Source of the DNA: Campylobacter sp. CCUG 57310
Lineage (GTDB): Bacteria; Campylobacterota; Campylobacteria; Campylobacterales; Campylobacteraceae
Length of the DNA stretch: 64,000 nt
NCBI RefSeq assembly: GCF_013201975.1
Contig: NZ_CP053845.1
Span: 1,922,001 to 1,986,000, forward strand
Direction of reading: 5' to 3'
Positions 1 to 8,859 of this stretch are shown piece after piece. Each line of letters starts with the position of its first letter. The first letter of the stretch is position 1. Under the pieces are notes generated by a model. That model did no database searches and had not been told where the DNA came from. It worked only from the letters and a program-made list of their open reading frames with translations. Made by a program: the position numbers and the translations under genes.

Positions 1-326
1 TCTACTATATCGCCGTTTACGCTACCGCTAACGCTTCCTGCGCCCGTAGATAGAGTTATCTCTTCTGTGTTAGTTAGTTTGTTAGTAACGGCATACAAAA
101 GCGCTGCTCTTGAGCCATTGCCGCACATCGCCGCGTAGCTTCCGTCACTGTTATAAAATTCCCATTTTACGCCGTTTTCAAAAGGAAGTAAAACGATAAG
201 CCCATCAGCCCCCACGCCGTTAAATCTATCGCATAAAATTCTAGCTAACTCGCTTCGATCTTCGCTAACAAAAGTGTGAAATATCACAAAATCATTTCCG
301 CTTGCGTTATACTTCGATACTCTCAT
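1..326 (-). CDS. dapF: Diaminopimelate epimerase, N-terminal part (runs off left edge)
   Basis: DapF interconverts LL- and meso-diaminopimelate for lysine and peptidoglycan synthesis in the cytosol. The visible ~108 residues start MRVSKYNASGNDFVIFHT and include the substrate-binding stretch YNSDGSYAAMCGNGSRA, whose Cys is one of the two catalytic cysteines of the family. The ATG lies at 326-324 and overlaps the 3' end of coaE by 20 bp, so the two are translated from one message. The C-terminal part, with the second catalytic Cys, is outside the window. Assignment from motif recognition is firm. Confidence 0.93.
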   Translation of the reverse strand, partial: MRVSKYNASGNDFVIFHTFVSEDRSELARILCDRFNGVGADGLIVLLPFENGVKWEFYNSDGSYAAMCGNGSRAALLYAVTNKLTNTEEITLSTGAGSVSGSVNGDIV

Positions 327-915
327 ACATGCCTTTCAAATTTCTTAAAAACCCATCAACTTGGGCTTGCAAATCCTTTAAATTTCCGCTATTGTCTATA
401 ACAAAATCAGCCATTTCACGCTTTTTTTCTATATCCATTTGAAGCTCTATTCGATTTTTAGCCTCCTCATAGCTTAAGCCGTTTCGCTTCACAATGCGAT
501 CTATTAAAGTTTTTGCAGGAGCGTAAACAACTACTACATAATTAAATTTCGCCTTGCCAAGACCCTCGAAATAAAGCGGAATATCTACAAAATAAGGCAA
601 ATTTTTACTCTCAAGCTTGTTGCAAAGCTCATAAATTTTCGCATCTATTCTTGGATGAAGTAAATTTTCAAGCCATTTAAGCGCACTCTTATCATTAAAT
701 ACGATTGCGCCAAGCTTTTTTCTATCAATTTTGTCAAAGGACAAAATTTCCTCGCCAAATTTTCTTACAACCTCATCCTTGCAAGCTTCAAGCTCCTCAT
801 GAGAAATTTCATCTGCGTCAATCACTTCAAAACCATACATCTTAAGCAGGTTTAAAAATGTGCTTTTGCCGCTTCCTATCGTGCCCGTAACCACGAAAGC
901 ATGGTTAAATTTCAT
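307..915 (-). CDS. coaE: Dephospho-CoA kinase
   Basis: CoaE phosphorylates the ribose 3'-OH of dephospho-CoA, the last step of CoA synthesis. The 202-residue product opens with the P-loop GTIGSGKST near residues 11-19, followed by the DADEISHE segment expected after the Walker A motif and a LID-like RIVKRNGLS region near residue 145. Length is normal for the family. I chose ATG at 915 because it has an AAAGGCG ribosome-binding site; a TTG three bases upstream is the alternative. It lies upstream of dapF and overlaps it. Confidence 0.93.
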   Translation of the reverse strand: MKFNHAFVVTGTIGSGKSTFLNLLKMYGFEVIDADEISHEELEACKDEVVRKFGEEILSFDKIDRKKLGAIVFNDKSALKWLENLLHPRIDAKIYELCNKLESKNLPYFVDIPLYFEGLGKAKFNYVVVVYAPAKTLIDRIVKRNGLSYEEAKNRIELQMDIEKKREMADFVIDNSGNLKDLQAQVDGFLRNLKGMYESIEV

Positions 916-991
916 CAAATTTCGCCTTTGATTTTTAATTCGATTTTAGCAAGTTTTAGCTAAAATTAGGCAAATTTCAAAAAGGGATAAA

Positions 992-1975
992 ATGATAAGC
1001 TATAAAGACGCAGGAGTTGATATTGACGCCGGAAACAGCTTCGTAGAAAAGATCAAGCCATATGTAAAATCAACTTTTACGCCGCTAGTTTTAGGCGGTA
1101 TCGGGTCGTTTTCAGGAGCTATAAAACTGCCAAGCGGATACAAAAATCCCGCCATATTAGGAGCTACGGACGGAGTTGGCACAAAACTAAGGCTTGCGAT
1201 TGATGCGGATAAATTTGACACAGTCGGGCAAGACTTGGTTGCAATGTGCGTGAACGACCTGATTTGCAACTTCGCCACGCCGCTTTTTTTCTTAGACTAC
1301 TACGCAACGGCAAAACTTGACATAAATAGCGCGGCGCAAGTAGTAAAAGGGATCGCCGAGGGTTGTAAACTAGCTCAGTGCGCACTCATAGGCGGAGAAA
1401 CTGCAGAGATGCCTTCGATGTATGAGGGCAAGGACTTTGACTTAGCGGGCTTTGCGGTAGGAATGGCGGAGATAGACGAGATCGATAGAAGTAAATTTGT
1501 CCATGAAGGAGACGTCATAATCGCACTTCCTAGCAGCGGTCTTCACTCTAACGGCTTTTCGTTAGCAAGGAGGGTTGTTAGTGAGTTAGGGCTTAAATTT
1601 GACGATAAAATCGGCGATAAAACACTTATAGATACGCTTTTAGAGCCTACTAGAATTTATATAAAAGAATTTTTAAGTCTAAAAGATAAAATAAACGCCC
1701 TAGCACACATAACAGGCGGTGGCTTAGTCGAAAACTTGCCTCGCGTTTTCCCTGACGGACTTGGCGCAAAGATAGAAAAATCAGCTATCAAAACGCCTGA
1801 AATTTTTAAAATCATCGCTCAAAAAGTAGAGCCGTCCGAGATGATGAGAACCTTTAATATGGGCGTAGGTATGGTATTTATAGTTAGCAAAGACAAAGTT
1901 GACAGTGTGCTGACAGACTCTGACGGCTACATAATCGGAGAAATCATTAAAGGTAAAGGTATAGGGCTAGTATAA
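992..1975 (+). CDS. purM: Phosphoribosylformylglycinamidine cyclo-ligase (AIR synthetase)
   Basis: PurM closes the imidazole ring in de novo purine synthesis, using ATP to convert FGAM to AIR. The 327-residue protein begins ISYKDAGVDIDAGN, the usual PurM N terminus. It has the GATDGVGTKL substrate/nucleotide loop (about residues 57-66), ALIGGETAEMP (about 131-141) and AHITGGGLVENLPRVFP (about 238-254), all family hallmarks. An AAAGGGA ribosome-binding site precedes the ATG. It is divergent from coaE-dapF; this neighbourhood is familiar from Campylobacter chromosomes. Confidence 0.96.
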   Translation: MISYKDAGVDIDAGNSFVEKIKPYVKSTFTPLVLGGIGSFSGAIKLPSGYKNPAILGATDGVGTKLRLAIDADKFDTVGQDLVAMCVNDLICNFATPLFFLDYYATAKLDINSAAQVVKGIAEGCKLAQCALIGGETAEMPSMYEGKDFDLAGFAVGMAEIDEIDRSKFVHEGDVIIALPSSGLHSNGFSLARRVVSELGLKFDDKIGDKTLIDTLLEPTRIYIKEFLSLKDKINALAHITGGGLVENLPRVFPDGLGAKIEKSAIKTPEIFKIIAQKVEPSEMMRTFNMGVGMVFIVSKDKVDSVLTDSDGYIIGEIIKGKGIGLV

Positions 1976-1994
1976 AAAATTTGCAAAAAGGAGT

Positions 1995-2678
1995 TTAAAT
2001 TTGCTCTAAAATTCCAAGATTGCAAAGCTCTTTTAGCGAAATTTCAAGCTCTTTTTTCATAGCTTTCTTATCAAATTCATACTGGTTTTGTAAATTTTCA
2101 AGCGACTCAGAAGCGCTAAATTTCTTCAAATTTCTTAAAAAATCATACATAAAATTTGAAATTTCTCTATAAACCGCTTGATTGGCTTTCAAGTCATAAT
2201 ATGCAAGTAAGTAGCTTTTTTCTTTTTTATCAAACTCTTTTAAATGCACTTTGTAGTTTAAAATTTTTACTTTAGCATTTTTTGAAATTTTGTATCTATT
2301 TTGCCAGTTAAATTTATGAAATTTAAAATCTGAAAAATCTTGCATAAAAAGTTCTACTTCACTAAACTCAAGCCACAAAAGATCATCTACAAAAGGAAAC
2401 TCTTTAAGCATCTTTTGCTCTTTTATAAATTTTCTAAAATCCTTGGGCAGCTGCCAAATAAGCGTTGTTTTAGCATAACCGCAAGCTATAAATTTACTAA
2501 CTTCTTTTTTGAATTTGTCCTCACCTATCACAGAAAACAAAATCGGATTTGCATTAGTAAGAACTTCGTAGAATCTATTAAATATAAGCTCGGTATAGAG
2601 CTTCGTACCTTGCGAGGAAACCTTGATTTGCTTGGTAATCTCTTTAAAAAATTTACTTTGACTCTTATTTACACTCAT
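1995..2678 (-). CDS. HvfC/BufC-like (DUF2063-type) partner of the MNIO enzyme
   Basis: This is probably the precursor-recognition partner of the adjacent DUF692 enzyme. The ~227-residue protein shows the all-helical DUF2063-like pattern: YTELIFNRFYEVLTNANP, then a conserved FKKEVSKFIA helix, then PFVDDLLWLEFSEVELF (about residues 110-125). The rest of the protein is divergent, so assignment rests partly on gene order. ATG at 2678 overlaps the upstream stop codon as ATGA, which indicates translational coupling and argues against the TTG at 2690. It ends 20 bp from the convergent purM. Confidence 0.72.
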   Translation of the reverse strand: MSVNKSQSKFFKEITKQIKVSSQGTKLYTELIFNRFYEVLTNANPILFSVIGEDKFKKEVSKFIACGYAKTTLIWQLPKDFRKFIKEQKMLKEFPFVDDLLWLEFSEVELFMQDFSDFKFHKFNWQNRYKISKNAKVKILNYKVHLKEFDKKEKSYLLAYYDLKANQAVYREISNFMYDFLRNLKKFSASESLENLQNQYEFDKKAMKKELEISLKELCNLGILEQI

Positions 2679-3487
2679 GCATTTTTCCAAATTTCACGCA
2701 TTTTTTCATACTCCGCAACAAGCTCGGCAAGAAGAGGAATTTGATTATCACGCTCTATCATACAAGGAGCTTTTTGTTTCTTGAGTGTGTAAGACAACAG
2801 TTGCCAAACTTCATCGCAAATATCGCCACCGTGAGTATCCACAAGCATCTTGTATTCACGATCATCCATATGTCCTGCCACATGAATATAAGCAAGTTTA
2901 GATAAATCAAGCTCATCTATGAATTTATATGGATCAAATTTATGATTTACGGAATTTACATAGACGTTATTTACGTCTAGTAGTAACTTAGCGCCACTTT
3001 TTTTCATTAAAGAATTCGTAAATTCAGTCTCACTCATTTCGCATTCAAGAGTGTAATAATAAGTAGCATTCTCTAAGATGACTTCTCGTTTTAGCTCATT
3101 TTGAACATATTCAACTCGCTCGCAAAGCAAATTTAGCATCTCGTGAGTGAGCGGGAGAGGCAAAAGTTCGTGCGTATGATGAGCATTGAGCGTAGAAAAA
3201 CTTATATGATCTGAGTAAAATTTGATATCGTATCTATCCAAAAAAGCTTTTAAATTTTTTAGATATTTTTTGCTAGGTTTTGTATCAGAGCCGATAGATA
3301 GTGTTACGCTATGAGCCACAAGAAGATTGTCATAAGCTATTTTTTCAAAATTTTCCCTATGGGCATGTGGGATAAAAAACCAATTTTCAGGAGTTACCTC
3401 CCAAAAATCAGGCTTAAATCCGCTTTTTATAATATCACTTAGATGCTCGCGCCTAAGTCCGAGTCCACATTTTGTGATATTTTGCAT
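2675..3487 (-). CDS. DUF692 / MNIO-family oxidative peptide-modifying enzyme (HvfB/BufB-like)
   Basis: MNIO enzymes are multinuclear iron oxygenases that convert Cys residues of small precursor peptides into oxazolone/thioamide- or thiooxazole-type groups. The 270-residue protein has the expected TIM-barrel motifs in order: VTPENWF, VAHSVTLSIGS, FYSDHISFS, HELLPLPLT, VILENATYYY, LLLDVNNVYVNS, YIHVAGHMD, LVDTHGGDICDEVW and CMIERDN. The His, Asp, Glu and Asn metal ligands of the family are all present. It is co-oriented between a Cys-rich secreted peptide (6 bp upstream) and an HvfC-like gene (4-bp overlap), which defines a RiPP operon. Confidence 0.93.
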   Translation of the reverse strand: MQNITKCGLGLRREHLSDIIKSGFKPDFWEVTPENWFFIPHAHRENFEKIAYDNLLVAHSVTLSIGSDTKPSKKYLKNLKAFLDRYDIKFYSDHISFSTLNAHHTHELLPLPLTHEMLNLLCERVEYVQNELKREVILENATYYYTLECEMSETEFTNSLMKKSGAKLLLDVNNVYVNSVNHKFDPYKFIDELDLSKLAYIHVAGHMDDREYKMLVDTHGGDICDEVWQLLSYTLKKQKAPCMIERDNQIPLLAELVAEYEKMREIWKNA

Positions 3488-3492
3488 TTTAA

Positions 3493-3753
3493 TTACTTTT
3501 TAGATGCGCCACATCCGCCTTGAGTGGCTTTGCTATCTTTTGAAGCTCCGCAACTACCATGAGCAGCTTTGCTATCAGTCGCTCCACATTTTGCTGTTCC
3601 GCATGATGCATTTACATCTTTTTTAACTTCAGTACCGTTTTTGCTACCGCCACATTTTGCTGTTCCGCAGTTTGCACTAGCTGCAAATACGCTTGTAGCA
3701 CCTGTTAAAGCTACGCCAAGAAGTGCGCCTACTACTTTTTTAGATTTTTTCAT
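3493..3753 (-). CDS. Cys-rich secreted RiPP precursor (HvfA-like)
   Basis: This is the likely substrate of the DUF692 enzyme. The 86-residue protein has an N-terminal signal peptide (KKSKK, then the hydrophobic VVGALLGVALTGATSVFAASA). It is followed by a low-complexity Lys/Ala/Gly mature part with six cysteines at 29, 34, 51, 56, 68 and 81. Every Cys is followed by Gly. The first four form two copies of CGTAKCG, resembling the repeated GKCG motifs of HvfA-type peptides in Haemophilus, which bind copper. Export and metal buffering or sensing in the periplasm is inferred. AAAAAGGAA precedes the ATG. Confidence 0.8.
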   Translation of the reverse strand: MKKSKKVVGALLGVALTGATSVFAASANCGTAKCGGSKNGTEVKKDVNASCGTAKCGATDSKAAHGSCGASKDSKATQGGCGASKK

Positions 3754-3828
3754 AACAATTCCTTTTTGGTAATTTATTTTAGAGAAGTGATATTATCGTG
3801 ACTTTTTTAATAAATATTAAATGCAGGA

Positions 3829-5007
3829 TTATTTTTTGAATTTTATTTTTGTTATCCACTCTTCAAGCGTCTTTTCAAATCCTATGCCGTTGCTTTCGTA
3901 AAATTTAAGCGGTTTTGCCAGATACTTTTGCTCGACCCAACCGCCAAAACTATGCGGATACAGATAATCTTTCGCCTCAGGAGAAGTGTTTATAAGATAA
4001 GGAGGAATTTTAAGAGGCGGCTCATCTTTGACATACTTTAAAGCCTCATTTATAGCCTTGTAGCTTGAATTTGATTTCGGCGAGCAGGCTAGATAAACAG
4101 CGCATTGCGCTAAGATTATACGCGCTTCGGGATAGCCGATTTTACTAACCGCAATCATCGTGTTAGTGGCTAAATTTAAGGCATTTGGGTTAGCATTGCC
4201 CACATCTTCACTTGCAAATATCACCATCCTACGAGCTATAAAATCAGCGCTTTCGCCGGCATCAATAAGCCTTGCAAGATAGTATATAGAGGCGTTTTCA
4301 TCGCTTCCGCGCATGCTTTTTATAAAAGCGCTTGCCAAGTGGTAGTGCGTATCATCCTCGCTAATTCCTTCACCAACAGCGTTAGCGCGAAGCATTTTTA
4401 AATTTTCAAGAGTTATATCAGGACTTAAATTTAGCGCAAATTCAAGCAAATTTAAAAAACTTCTCGCATCTCCGCCGCTACTTTTAAACAGATACTCTTT
4501 AGCGTCATCATCTATTTGAAATTCCACCTCGTCACTCACTCTCTTAAGCAGTTTTTCAAAGTCAACCGAATTTAAAGGCTTAAACTCAAAAAGCATCGAG
4601 CGGCTTCTGATGCCCGAGCTAAGAGTAAAGTATGGATTTTCGGTGCTTGCGCCTATTATGATCGCCTTGTAATTTTCCATAGGGATTAGTAGCGCTTCTT
4701 GCTGAGTCTTGCTTAGGCGGTGAATTTCGTCAATGAAAAACAGCGGTTTATTTAAAGCGTTTTCATAGTTTTTTAGGATTTTGCGAAACTCGTCTATCTT
4801 TAAATTTCCGCCGTCAAATTCATAAAAATCATAGCTCATCGCTCCAGCAACGACTCTTGCAAAGCTGGTTTTACCGCATCCCGCAAGTCCGTAAAATATA
4901 CTATGCGGGATCTTTTGATTTGCGATAAATTTCTTAAAAATCTCTACGATATCTTTTTGTCCGCAAATTTCATCGAGCGTTTTAGGTCGAAATTTAAGAG
5001 CAAACAT
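3829..5007 (-). CDS. rarA: Replication-associated recombination protein A (MgsA/RarA AAA+ ATPase)
   Basis: RarA acts at stalled replication forks and opens duplex ends with SSB. The 392-residue protein has FRPKTLDEICGQ at the N terminus, Walker A GLAGCGKTS (about residues 41-49), Walker B FIDEIHRL (about 91-98) and sensor motif ASTENP. The C terminus carries the family motif SFGGWVEQKYL (about residues 354-364). ATG at 5007 has a GGAAG ribosome-binding site. It is a single-gene unit upstream of the RiPP cluster. Confidence 0.93.
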   Translation of the reverse strand: MFALKFRPKTLDEICGQKDIVEIFKKFIANQKIPHSIFYGLAGCGKTSFARVVAGAMSYDFYEFDGGNLKIDEFRKILKNYENALNKPLFFIDEIHRLSKTQQEALLIPMENYKAIIIGASTENPYFTLSSGIRSRSMLFEFKPLNSVDFEKLLKRVSDEVEFQIDDDAKEYLFKSSGGDARSFLNLLEFALNLSPDITLENLKMLRANAVGEGISEDDTHYHLASAFIKSMRGSDENASIYYLARLIDAGESADFIARRMVIFASEDVGNANPNALNLATNTMIAVSKIGYPEARIILAQCAVYLACSPKSNSSYKAINEALKYVKDEPPLKIPPYLINTSPEAKDYLYPHSFGGWVEQKYLAKPLKFYESNGIGFEKTLEEWITKIKFKK

Positions 5008-5092
5008 AAACTTCCTTTTTATAATGGCAGGCTTTTGTTTTGTTGATTATATTAGAATTTGTATTAAAGTGGGTTTTAGGGGATAAAAAGAG

Positions 5093-5122
5093 AATTTGAA
5101 GGCAAATTTATGCCTTCAAATT
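5093..5122 (-). terminator. Rho-independent terminator of the TonB receptor gene
   Basis: A perfect 12-bp inverted repeat (AATTTGAAGGCA with its complement, 6-nt loop) lies 4 bp past the receptor stop codon. On the minus strand it is followed by CTCTTTTT. Confidence 0.85.
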
Positions 5123-5126
5123 TGAG

Positions 5127-7280
5127 TTAAAATTTCTTTTCAAAGTCGATATAAAAATTTCTGCCTTTGCCAACTCTGCTTGAATCAACAAATTCTCTTG
5201 TGTGCATATACTCTTTGTTGAAGATATTATTTACTCCAAAACTGATTTTAAATCCTTGATTTAGTAACTTACTATCAAAATTCTTAGGCGCCCAAGAACC
5301 TCTTAAGTTCACAATCATAAATTTTTCGTTGTGAAAAATGTATGTTTCACCTCTTGATACAATTTGCCATTGATCACGTTTTGGCTTAAACCAGTAATTT
5401 ACATCAGCTCCTAAATTAAGGTACCATGGAGCATATAAATAATTCACTCCAAATATTAACTTGTCAGCATATACAGAAATTCTTTTTTTAGTCTTTTTAT
5501 CATATACTTTTGTATGATCATAACCTAAATTAAAACTAAGATTATTTATATCATATCTGCTTTCTATTTCATATCCGTATCGTTTAGCATTGTCTATGTT
5601 TTCATATCTTGCATATATTCTGTTTGGCGCAGTAGGATCAAAAGGAGGATTCCCAAGCTCTGGATGTTCTTTAATGGCGATCATGTCTTTTATGTTGCCG
5701 TTATAATAAGTGGTTTTTAAATAAAATCTGTCATTATCTAGCAAATTTTCTTTATCAACAGAAAAGCCTACTTCAAATTCTTTTGCGATTTCAGGTTTTA
5801 AACTATTATTCGGCAGATAATAATAATGAGGATTAAGAGGACCTGCAGCCGCTGTTTCATTTGGAGTAGGTCCTCTAAATGTTTCGGCATATCCTGCGAG
5901 CAAATTCAAGCCGTCAAAAATTTCATAAGCCATAGCAATTTTTGGCGAGAATCTAGATTCAGAATAAGGCTCTCTTCCTTCAAGCTTTACGCCACGTTTA
6001 AATCTATCAAATCTTCCTCCGAGAGTTAGTTCTAATCTCGAAAAATCAATCACGTCTTGAACATAAATTCCAAAATCTTTATAAAAATTAGGGAACGATC
6101 CAAAATCAAGCAACTCTCCATCAGCTACAAATATAGCATTTTCTTTTCGTTGTTCATAATCCGCACCAACAACAAGCCTATGCTCTAAAGAAGCGGTATT
6201 TAAAAAGCTTTCATTTTTTAAATTTATACCCCATCTATCATCTTTATTTGTATAGTCATTTACAAAGGCTCTTCGACCGGTAGCAGATCTGATTCTGTGA
6301 TTTTGTGCTGATGAATTATAGTACTCCGCACTAAAATTTATCCAAGGATTATTTATCGGAAGATATTTATACTCAACTTTATAGTCGCGTTGTTTTAGTT
6401 GACCAATAGTTGGAGCAAATCCCGGCTCACTCCAGAAAAGCGATTGCCAAGGACTAACAAAATTTTCATGATAGTTATATACACTAAAATCAAGTCCATG
6501 CTCATCAGTTATATCCCATTGTGCTTTTGCAAATACAGTATTGATACGCTCATCATTTACTGCATATTTTGTGCCGCCTCTTTGTCCGTCTTTTGCCATT
6601 TTCATAATACCAAAATCAGCATGCTTGCCATAAATCAAAATTCCAAAATTTTCAGTAGGTTTTACAGCAATTGCAGCACGGTTTGAATTCATATTATTGC
6701 TTTCTTGCCTATGTCCGATCATTACACCATAACTGCCATCAGGATTTATAAAATCACCCACATCTTTTGTTTGCATACTTACGATACCGCCTATCGCACC
6801 GCTTCCATGAAGAACTGACGAGCCACCTTTTACTACTTCAACTCTCTTTAAAAGATCATTATCTACACGAAAACTTGAAATCTGGTTTGAAAATAAAGAA
6901 GGAGAGCGCTTTATGCCATCTTGTTCTATTATAACCCTTGCTTCGGTTTGATAGCCAAATCCGCGAATATTAAAAGACTGGCCGACTTGTCTTCCATAAT
7001 CAAGTCCTGTCTGAACACCTGGTATCTTTGCGATATTTTCTATAATGGATGGTGATTTTGCTAAATCATTCTGATTTATAACACTAACTTGCCCCGCATA
7101 CTTAGCCACATCGGTTTCACTTCTGTTTGCGGTAACGGATACCATATCAAGCTGAGCCGTACCTAACGTAGAATTTGTATGCATGCGTTTTGCACGAATA
7201 TTTTTTACATCCGCACCTTGTACTAAAGAAACAGACGCACCCAAAAGCATGATAGCTGCTATCTTGCTAAATTTATGCAT
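5127..7280 (-). CDS. TonB-dependent outer-membrane receptor, heme/hemoglobin type
   Basis: This is an outer-membrane importer energised by TonB. The 717-residue protein has a signal peptide (MHKFSKIAAIMLLGASVSLV), a plug domain (about residues 55-175: VEVVKGGSSVLHGSGAIGG) and a beta-barrel ending in Phe, as usual for barrel insertion. FRGPTPNE and NNSLKPE (about residues 470-500) correspond to the FRAP and NPNL motifs typical of heme receptors, so heme is the most likely ligand; a siderophore receptor is the alternative. A possible iron-regulatory element lies upstream at 7319-7344. Confidence 0.85.
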   Translation of the reverse strand: MHKFSKIAAIMLLGASVSLVQGADVKNIRAKRMHTNSTLGTAQLDMVSVTANRSETDVAKYAGQVSVINQNDLAKSPSIIENIAKIPGVQTGLDYGRQVGQSFNIRGFGYQTEARVIIEQDGIKRSPSLFSNQISSFRVDNDLLKRVEVVKGGSSVLHGSGAIGGIVSMQTKDVGDFINPDGSYGVMIGHRQESNNMNSNRAAIAVKPTENFGILIYGKHADFGIMKMAKDGQRGGTKYAVNDERINTVFAKAQWDITDEHGLDFSVYNYHENFVSPWQSLFWSEPGFAPTIGQLKQRDYKVEYKYLPINNPWINFSAEYYNSSAQNHRIRSATGRRAFVNDYTNKDDRWGINLKNESFLNTASLEHRLVVGADYEQRKENAIFVADGELLDFGSFPNFYKDFGIYVQDVIDFSRLELTLGGRFDRFKRGVKLEGREPYSESRFSPKIAMAYEIFDGLNLLAGYAETFRGPTPNETAAAGPLNPHYYYLPNNSLKPEIAKEFEVGFSVDKENLLDNDRFYLKTTYYNGNIKDMIAIKEHPELGNPPFDPTAPNRIYARYENIDNAKRYGYEIESRYDINNLSFNLGYDHTKVYDKKTKKRISVYADKLIFGVNYLYAPWYLNLGADVNYWFKPKRDQWQIVSRGETYIFHNEKFMIVNLRGSWAPKNFDSKLLNQGFKISFGVNNIFNKEYMHTREFVDSSRVGKGRNFYIDFEKKF

Positions 7281-7318
7281 GTTTTATCCTTTTTTGATAT
7301 AAATATTAGATAGATAAA

Positions 7319-7344
7319 TTAATAATCAATATTATATTTGACTT
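7319..7344 (-). promoter_or_regulatory. Candidate Fur-like element upstream of the TonB receptor
   Basis: This 26-bp AT-rich, partly palindromic stretch (AATAATCAATATTAT core) is 39-64 bp upstream of the receptor start. It matches 42508-42533, in the gap before the second TonB receptor, at 24 of 26 positions. Resemblance to Fur boxes is loose, so iron regulation is inference. Confidence 0.35.
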
Positions 7345-7484
7345 AATATTAACACTTGTTTTCTTAGATGTAAGTTAAATTTGAGCAATTAGTAAATAAT
7401 ATTTTAATGACATTATAATGGTGATTTATTTTTACTGGTCGGTAGAGATAAATTTGAATGCGGATAAAAAATATATCTTAATCT

Positions 7485-7997
7485 TTACAAAATTTTAGCC
7501 TTGGCGCTTAGAGATTTTATTTTAAGTTCGTAAATATAAAGATGATTTAGCCCGTGATACGCCGCAGTTTCAAACGCACTCATATATTCAGGCGTATATT
7601 TTTCACAAAGAAGTCGTAAAGCTTTGATTTTCTTAGTATCCTCAGCGACAAGATAAGCCTTAGTCTCAGCTATCGCGCTTTTGTATTCGGTAGTAAAGAC
7701 TCTACTTCCAAGTCTCGCTCCATCATCCTTCATCGCCTCAAATTCAGCCTCGGTATGCTTTGGAACTTTATTATACGACACGCACACCATCTTAACATCT
7801 TTGCCGTCTTTAAAAAGCCTAGCCTTTGAGCCTGCAACCGCGCCGTGTATATAGACACTCATGCCTTCTCTTGCTATAGAGATAGGTATAGAAAATACTC
7901 CACCGCTCTCATCTACGCAGCTTATAACGGCATATTCGCTGTTATCGATTATCTCAAGCGCCTCTTCGTCGCATAAATTTCTATCTTTTCTACGCAT
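7485..7997 (-). CDS. PPOX-class flavin/heme-binding protein (NimA-like)
   Basis: The 170-residue protein belongs to the pyridoxamine-5'-phosphate-oxidase-like split-barrel group close to NimA. It starts MRRKDRNLCDEEALEIID, then the strand pair YAVISCVDESGGVFSIPIS, then VYIHGAVAGSKARLFK (about residues 48-63), typical of flavin-binding PPOX proteins. Members reduce nitroimidazoles or bind heme; the substrate here is unknown. Its position between a heme-type receptor gene and a broken HAD gene, all on one strand, makes a heme link possible but not shown. It starts 8 bp after the HAD stop. Confidence 0.75.
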   Translation of the reverse strand: MRRKDRNLCDEEALEIIDNSEYAVISCVDESGGVFSIPISIAREGMSVYIHGAVAGSKARLFKDGKDVKMVCVSYNKVPKHTEAEFEAMKDDGARLGSRVFTTEYKSAIAETKAYLVAEDTKKIKALRLLCEKYTPEYMSAFETAAYHGLNHLYIYELKIKSLSAKAKIL

Positions 7998-8005
7998 ATT
8001 TATCC

Positions 8006-8848
8006 TTAAATTTTCTTATATTTTTCGATCTGCTGCAAGGCGTAAATGTGATCTAAAATTGATTTTAAAATTTTAAAAATTTTCTTATCCTCTCTATAAT
8101 CCGCCTCGGCGGCATAGGTGGCTCTTTTATATTTTATTAGCTCTTCGGCTTTAAATTTAGCGTTTCTTTTATTAGGCGGATAGACGGCTATAGAAAAGCC
8201 GCCTTGATAATTAACCATCTTCATAGCGGGTATATCCGTCTATCCATCGCCTATGTAAATCATCCTGCTAAAAGGAATTTCTCTTTGCTCTTCGTCTACG
8301 TATTTGTTGATCAAAGAGTTGTCCCATGCGTTATCAATGCCTTTATTTATCCTAAATAAAAACTGCGTCTTTGTCGTGTAGTTTATAGCCATCGCAGGCC
8401 AGATAGGTATATCGTGCTGATCGTAAAAATACGATGAAGCGTAGATGTATTTGAAATTTTTAGCTATAGAGGTGCCCTCTATCATTTCTTTGGTGCCCGA
8501 AGATATGATGTAGTGCTCAAGCTCGATATTTTTGCTTTTTGCATACTCGTTGATCTTGCCAAAATACTCTTCAACTCCGTTAAACAACACAACGCTTTCT
8601 CCGTGCGCTCTTATACTGTTTTTGTCGTATTTAGCTTTATTTAGCGACGCTTTTGAGATCATAAGATACATATAAGCTAAAATTTCGTCCATCTCGTTTG
8701 CTTTGGCTATCTGCTTTACCTCTTTCCAAAAGCTATCTTTGCTTGTGCCGATACTAGGCAAAAATGAGTTTTCTTGTATATTGCCTTGAGCTAAAGTCCC
8801 GTCAAAATCATAAACTATCGCCGCTTTAATTTTATTTTGCTTAGCCAT
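8006..8848 (-). pseudogene. HAD-family hydrolase interrupted by one in-frame TAG
   Basis: The first 202 codons encode a haloacid-dehalogenase-type hydrolase: IVYDFDGTLAQGN (motif I, catalytic DxD-type loop), YIISSGT (motif II), and MIYIGDG at the start of motif IV. A TAG codon (8242-8240) then follows. Reading continues in the same frame with TDIPAMKMVNYQGGFSIAVY and 72 further codons to a normal stop. The intact motif would be GDGxTDIPA, so a single substitution explains the break. The upstream part lacks the motif IV aspartate and would be inactive; a read-through or base-calling explanation is possible. The full length would be 279 residues. Confidence 0.85.
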
Positions 8849-8859
8849 AAAAACCCTTT

